This document shows positions 21,712 through 24,618 of a DNA stretch of 24,618 nt, in pieces (position 1 is the stretch's first letter; each line of letters starts with the position of its first letter). The stretch spans positions 2,399,004-2,423,621 of the forward strand of contig NZ_CP022314.1 of NCBI RefSeq assembly GCF_003352915.1, in the 5' to 3' direction. The notes under the pieces are model-generated. The model was not told the origin of the DNA and made no database searches. It worked only from the letters and a program-made list of their open reading frames with translations. This DNA comes from Arthrobacter sp. PM3 (GTDB lineage: Bacteria; Actinomycetota; Actinomycetes; Actinomycetales; Micrococcaceae). The position numbers were made by a program, and so were the translations under genes.

Positions 21712-22419
21712 ATGGGCCGCAGGACACTGGTCGACGACCTCGTCGACGGCCTGCTGACCGAGATCCTCGACGGAAAGCTCCAACCGCACGCCGCGATTCC
21801 GCCCGAGGCCGACATCGCCAAGGAGTACGGCGTCAGCCGGCTGACCGTCCGCGAGGCCCTCAAGGCCCTCCGCGCGCAAAACATCCTCTACGTCAAGGCC
21901 GGTCGGGGGACTTTCGTCAATCCCACCGACAACTGGACCGGCCTGGACGCCATCTTCAAGGCCGCATCGCACGGCAACGGGGCCGACCAGGTCTCCGTGG
22001 GGCTGATCGAGATGCGCCGCATGGTGGAAACCGGGGCGGCCGCGCTCGCCGCGACCCGCTACACCCCGGAGCAGGCCGAGCGGATGCGTGAGTGCATCGC
22101 GGACATGAGACGCTTCCATGAGTCCGGCGACCTTGACCGCTTCGTGGAGGCGGACATCGGGTTCCACGACGCCGTCCTGAGCGCTTCCGGCAACCCGTTC
22201 GTCCGCGCGCTGTTCGGCCAGCTGGGGCAGCTGCTGTACATGACCCGGCGCGAGACGTCCGCCGTCAACGAGATCCAGGAACACGCCATCGACTATCACC
22301 AACGGGTGCTGGACGGCATCCTGAGCGGCGACGCCGAGCGCTCCCGCAAGGCCATGGATGCGCACATGGACCAGACCAATGCCGACTACGAACGCTACGT
22401 CCGGGGCGCCACGCACTAA
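21712..22419 (+). CDS. FadR-subfamily GntR regulator (FCD domain)
   Basis: A 235-aa regulator. The N-terminal winged helix (IPPEADIAKEYGVSRLTVREALKALRAQ, then the wing VKAGRGTFV) is followed by an all-helical FCD ligand domain from about residue 95. Probable metal ligands are Asp148 and His152 (ADIGFHDAVL), His196 (DYHQRVL) and His218 (MDAHMDQ). FCD regulators usually sense organic acids or sugar acids. A near-perfect 29-bp palindrome lies just downstream of the promoter for the next transporter gene and is the obvious target. It is distinct from iolR, which has a UTRA domain. Confidence 0.92.
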   Translation: MGRRTLVDDLVDGLLTEILDGKLQPHAAIPPEADIAKEYGVSRLTVREALKALRAQNILYVKAGRGTFVNPTDNWTGLDAIFKAASHGNGADQVSVGLIEMRRMVETGAAALAATRYTPEQAERMRECIADMRRFHESGDLDRFVEADIGFHDAVLSASGNPFVRALFGQLGQLLYMTRRETSAVNEIQEHAIDYHQRVLDGILSGDAERSRKAMDAHMDQTNADYERYVRGATH

Positions 22420-22470
22420 GGTCCTGTGCCGTCCGGGCTCCGGCGCCCGCCTCCCCGGGGCCACGCCACC

Positions 22471-22499
22471 TTGACGTAAGCCGCGTCACATCCTATGCT
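22471..22499 (+). promoter_or_regulatory. Promoter of the MFS-SDR operon
   Basis: TTGACG (22471-22476), a 17-bp spacer and TATGCT (22494-22499). A start near 22506 would place the palindrome at 22512-22540 in the first transcribed bases. Confidence 0.7.
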
Positions 22500-22511
22500 C
22501 GTGCCTAGTTC

Positions 22512-22540
22512 TTGAATCAGATGTCTGACATCTGACTCAA
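22512..22540. promoter_or_regulatory. 29-bp palindromic operator, probably of the FCD-type GntR
   Basis: A perfect 9+1+9 core (22517-22535: TCAGATGTC, T, GACATCTGA) is extended by TTGA (22512-22515) and TCAA (22537-22540), with one mismatched pair (22516/22536). Position just after the start site fits repression by roadblock. Confidence 0.75.
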
Positions 22541-22640
22541 AGGTCCGGTCCCGTTCCGCAGCCGCGGCGAGGACTTCCCACACCCACACCTCCCGACGCG
22601 GCACAGCCGCCGGCGGGAACTGCACGATAGAAGGTCGATG

Positions 22641-23993
22641 ATGACTCTATTAGCCCGCAACTCAGCCGGACTCGGCGAACTCGGCGAGCGGACGCTCCGC
22701 AAGGTCCGCCGCCGCATCATGCCGCTGATCGTCCTGCTCTACTTCATTGCCTACCTGGACCGCAACAACGTCGGCTTCGCCAAACTCGGCATGCAGGGCG
22801 ACATCGGACTGACCGAAGCGGCCTACGGCCTCGGCGCCGGAATCTTCTTCCTCGGCTACGCCCTGCTGGAAATTCCGAGCAACGGCGGCATGTACAAGTT
22901 CGGCGCCCGGAAATGGATCGCCCGGATCCTCATCACCTGGGGCATCTTCGCCACCGCGATGTTCCTCGTCAACGGCGAGACCACGTTCTACATCATCCGT
23001 TTCCTCCTCGGCGCCGCTGAGGCAGGCTTCTTCCCGGCCGTCCTGTTCTACCTCACCCTGTGGTTCCCGGCCGCACAGCGCGTCACCGTGCTTGGCATCT
23101 TCATCCTGGCGCAGCCGATTTCCAATGCCCTCGGCGCCCCGGTCTCCGGCATGCTGCTCGGGCTGGAAGGCGTCGCCGGCCTGCACGGCTGGCAGTGGCT
23201 GTACATCCTTGAAGGCATCCCGGCCATCCTCCTGGGCCTCCTGACCCCGATGCTCATGACCGACCGCCCGGCCCACGCCAAGTGGCTGGCCCCGGACGAG
23301 CGGGAATGGCTCACCACCACCATGGACAAGGAACTCGCGGACAAGCAGCAGTCCGGCAACCACAACTTCCTGGCCGGGCTCAAGGACCCGCGAACCATTG
23401 CCTACTCGGCCCTCTATTTCGGCCTGGTCTGCGGCATCTACGGCCTGGGCCTGTGGCTGCCGACCATCGTCAAGGCGCTCGGCAAGTTCAACACCACCGA
23501 AGTCGGGTTCATCGTCTTCATCCCGTACGCCATCGCCGCTGTCTTCGTCTACTTCTGGAGCAAGCGCTCGGACCGCACCGGCAACCGCGTGTGGCACGCC
23601 AGTGCCAGCATGATCCTCGCCGCCATCGGCCTGCTGGGCGCCGGGTTCCTGCTCCCGGTCAACGCCGTCCTGGCCATGGTCTTCCTGACCCTGGCCGCCA
23701 TGGGCATCTACTCGGCCATCGCGCCCTTCCTGGCCATGCCGTCCGCCGCCCTGACCGGCGCCGCGGCCGCCGCGGGCCTGGCGATGGTCAACTCCCTCGG
23801 AAACCTCGGCGGCTTTGTCGCCCCGTACATCGTCGGCCTGCTCAAGGACACCACGGGCAACAGACAGACCGGCCTGGTGTTCCTGGCCGCCTGCCTTGCC
23901 ATCACCGGCGTCGCCACGTACCTGTACGCCCGCAACCGTCCGGAAGGTGCCTCCACCCCGGCAGCCACCGTTTCGGCATCTGAATCCCACTAG
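22641..23993 (+). CDS. ACS-family MFS transporter (sugar acid / organic anion:H+ symporter type)
   Basis: A 450-aa 12-helix transporter of the anion:cation symporter family (hexuronate, galactonate, tartrate, phthalate porters). Signatures: RRRIMPLIVLLYFIAYLDRNNVGFAKL (split by the first helix), the helix-2 segment GAGIFFLGYALLEIPSN, LLGAAEAGFFPAVLFYLTLWFP, and the long cytoplasmic loop with LTDRP-like MTDRPAHAKWL. Tandem ATGs occur at 22638 and 22641. AGAAGG (22629-22634) is three bases from the first and six from the second, so the second is preferred. It is under the palindrome of the FCD regulator and is followed after 14 bases by an SDR gene, suggesting uptake and oxidation of one acid substrate. 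Confidence 0.92.
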   Translation: MTLLARNSAGLGELGERTLRKVRRRIMPLIVLLYFIAYLDRNNVGFAKLGMQGDIGLTEAAYGLGAGIFFLGYALLEIPSNGGMYKFGARKWIARILITWGIFATAMFLVNGETTFYIIRFLLGAAEAGFFPAVLFYLTLWFPAAQRVTVLGIFILAQPISNALGAPVSGMLLGLEGVAGLHGWQWLYILEGIPAILLGLLTPMLMTDRPAHAKWLAPDEREWLTTTMDKELADKQQSGNHNFLAGLKDPRTIAYSALYFGLVCGIYGLGLWLPTIVKALGKFNTTEVGFIVFIPYAIAAVFVYFWSKRSDRTGNRVWHASASMILAAIGLLGAGFLLPVNAVLAMVFLTLAAMGIYSAIAPFLAMPSAALTGAAAAAGLAMVNSLGNLGGFVAPYIVGLLKDTTGNRQTGLVFLAACLAITGVATYLYARNRPEGASTPAATVSASESH

Positions 23994-24007
23994 AAGAAAG
24001 CACTCCC

Positions 24008-24618
24008 ATGCCTGCAGTAACCCCTTTCCCCTCCGACCGCACTGTTGTCCTGACCGGCGCCGCCTCGGCCCGCGGCATCGGCCGCGCCGCCGCAGACCGC
24101 CTGGCCAGCGAGGGCTGGTCGATCGCGATCCTGGACATCAACGCCGAGGACGCCAGCGCCGCAGCCGCCGAAATCGGGTCCAACCGCGTGGTCAAGGCCA
24201 TCGGTGTCGGCGCGGATGTCTCCGACGCCGCGTCGGTGGACCGGGCCATCACCGAAATCGAAGGCTCGCTGCCGCCGATCGTCGCCCTGGCCAACCTGGC
24301 CGGCATCAGTTCGCCGACGCCGTTCATGGAAACCACGGTCGAAGAATGGGACAAGGTCTTCGCCATCAACATGCGCGGATCCTTCATCGTCTCCCAGCGG
24401 GTCCTCAAGGGCATGATCGAACGCCGGCTCGGCAGGATCGTGAGCATCTCCTCGATCTCGGCGCAGCGCGGCGGCGGCACCTACTCCAAGGTCGCCTACA
24501 GTGCGTCCAAGGCCGGGATCATCGGGTTCACCCGTGCCCTGGCCCGCGAGGTCGGCGAATTCGGGGTCACCGTCAACGCCATCGCCCCCGGCCCGATCGA
24601 CACCGACATCATGGGCGG
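24008..24618 (+). CDS. Short-chain dehydrogenase/reductase (partial, runs off the window)
   Basis: The first 203 codons of a classical SDR. Nucleotide motif TGAASARGIG (residues 16-25, one residue longer than the usual TGxxxGIG), Asp43 at the end of beta-2 (ILDIN; favours NAD over NADP), and ANLAGI for the NNAG position are present. Asn121, Ser148/149, Tyr164 and Lys168 (YSASK) form the catalytic set, and APGPIDTDIM follows. The ATG at 24008 has AGAAAG about seven bases upstream. It is downstream of the ACS transporter in the same apparent operon, so its substrate is probably what that transporter imports or a derivative. The 3' end lies outside the window. Confidence 0.9.
   Translation, partial: MPAVTPFPSDRTVVLTGAASARGIGRAAADRLASEGWSIAILDINAEDASAAAAEIGSNRVVKAIGVGADVSDAASVDRAITEIEGSLPPIVALANLAGISSPTPFMETTVEEWDKVFAINMRGSFIVSQRVLKGMIERRLGRIVSISSISAQRGGGTYSKVAYSASKAGIIGFTRALAREVGEFGVTVNAIAPGPIDTDIMG

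Overview
The window is high-GC DNA in which short spacings, ATGA overlaps and GTG starts are common, and nearly every gene has a recognisable Shine-Dalgarno. Gene content and order point to an Arthrobacter/Pseudarthrobacter-type actinobacterium. That assignment is inference from style and protein families, not from a marker gene. The core is a myo-inositol catabolism locus.

Layout. (1) 1-1460: the end of an L-idonate 5-dehydrogenase-like gene, a 77-codon putative zinc-finger ORF behind a tandem repeat, and a strong terminator. (2) 1490-12118: an inositol catabolic run on the + strand. It holds a tautomerase with its own promoter, then iolC, a class I DhnA/LacD-like aldolase, iolD, mmsA/iolA, iolE and iolG. 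A hairpin follows, then an iolH-like gene and an iolT-like transporter. (3) 12174-14045: a divergent MarR / drug-efflux MFS pair that looks like an accessory insertion within the inositol locus. (4) 14058-16168: iolR (GntR/UTRA) and iolB on the - strand, and the 347-bp iolR / ABC divergent control region. (5) 16169-20337: an inositol-type ABC importer (lipoprotein, permease, ATPase) and a second Gfo/Idh/MocA dehydrogenase. (6) 20362-24618: a class I glutamine amidotransferase-like hydrolase (-), a SRPBCC protein, an FCD-type GntR regulator, an ACS-family MFS transporter and a partial SDR dehydrogenase. A near-perfect 29-bp palindrome lies just downstream of the transporter promoter.

How it works together. 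Inositol enters by the MFS porter or the ABC system. IolG (and perhaps the second dehydrogenase) oxidises it to inosose, IolE dehydrates it, IolD opens the ring, IolB isomerises, IolC phosphorylates, the aldolase cleaves, and MmsA/IolA turns malonate semialdehyde into acetyl-CoA. A 10-bp element close to TGTCAGGACA recurs at the tautomerase, iolC and ABC promoters, and in degenerate form at iolR's own promoter. It resembles the IolR motif I recall from Corynebacterium glutamicum. This places the uncharacterised tautomerase in the putative IolR regulon. No tRNA, rRNA, CRISPR array, transposase or origin was seen.
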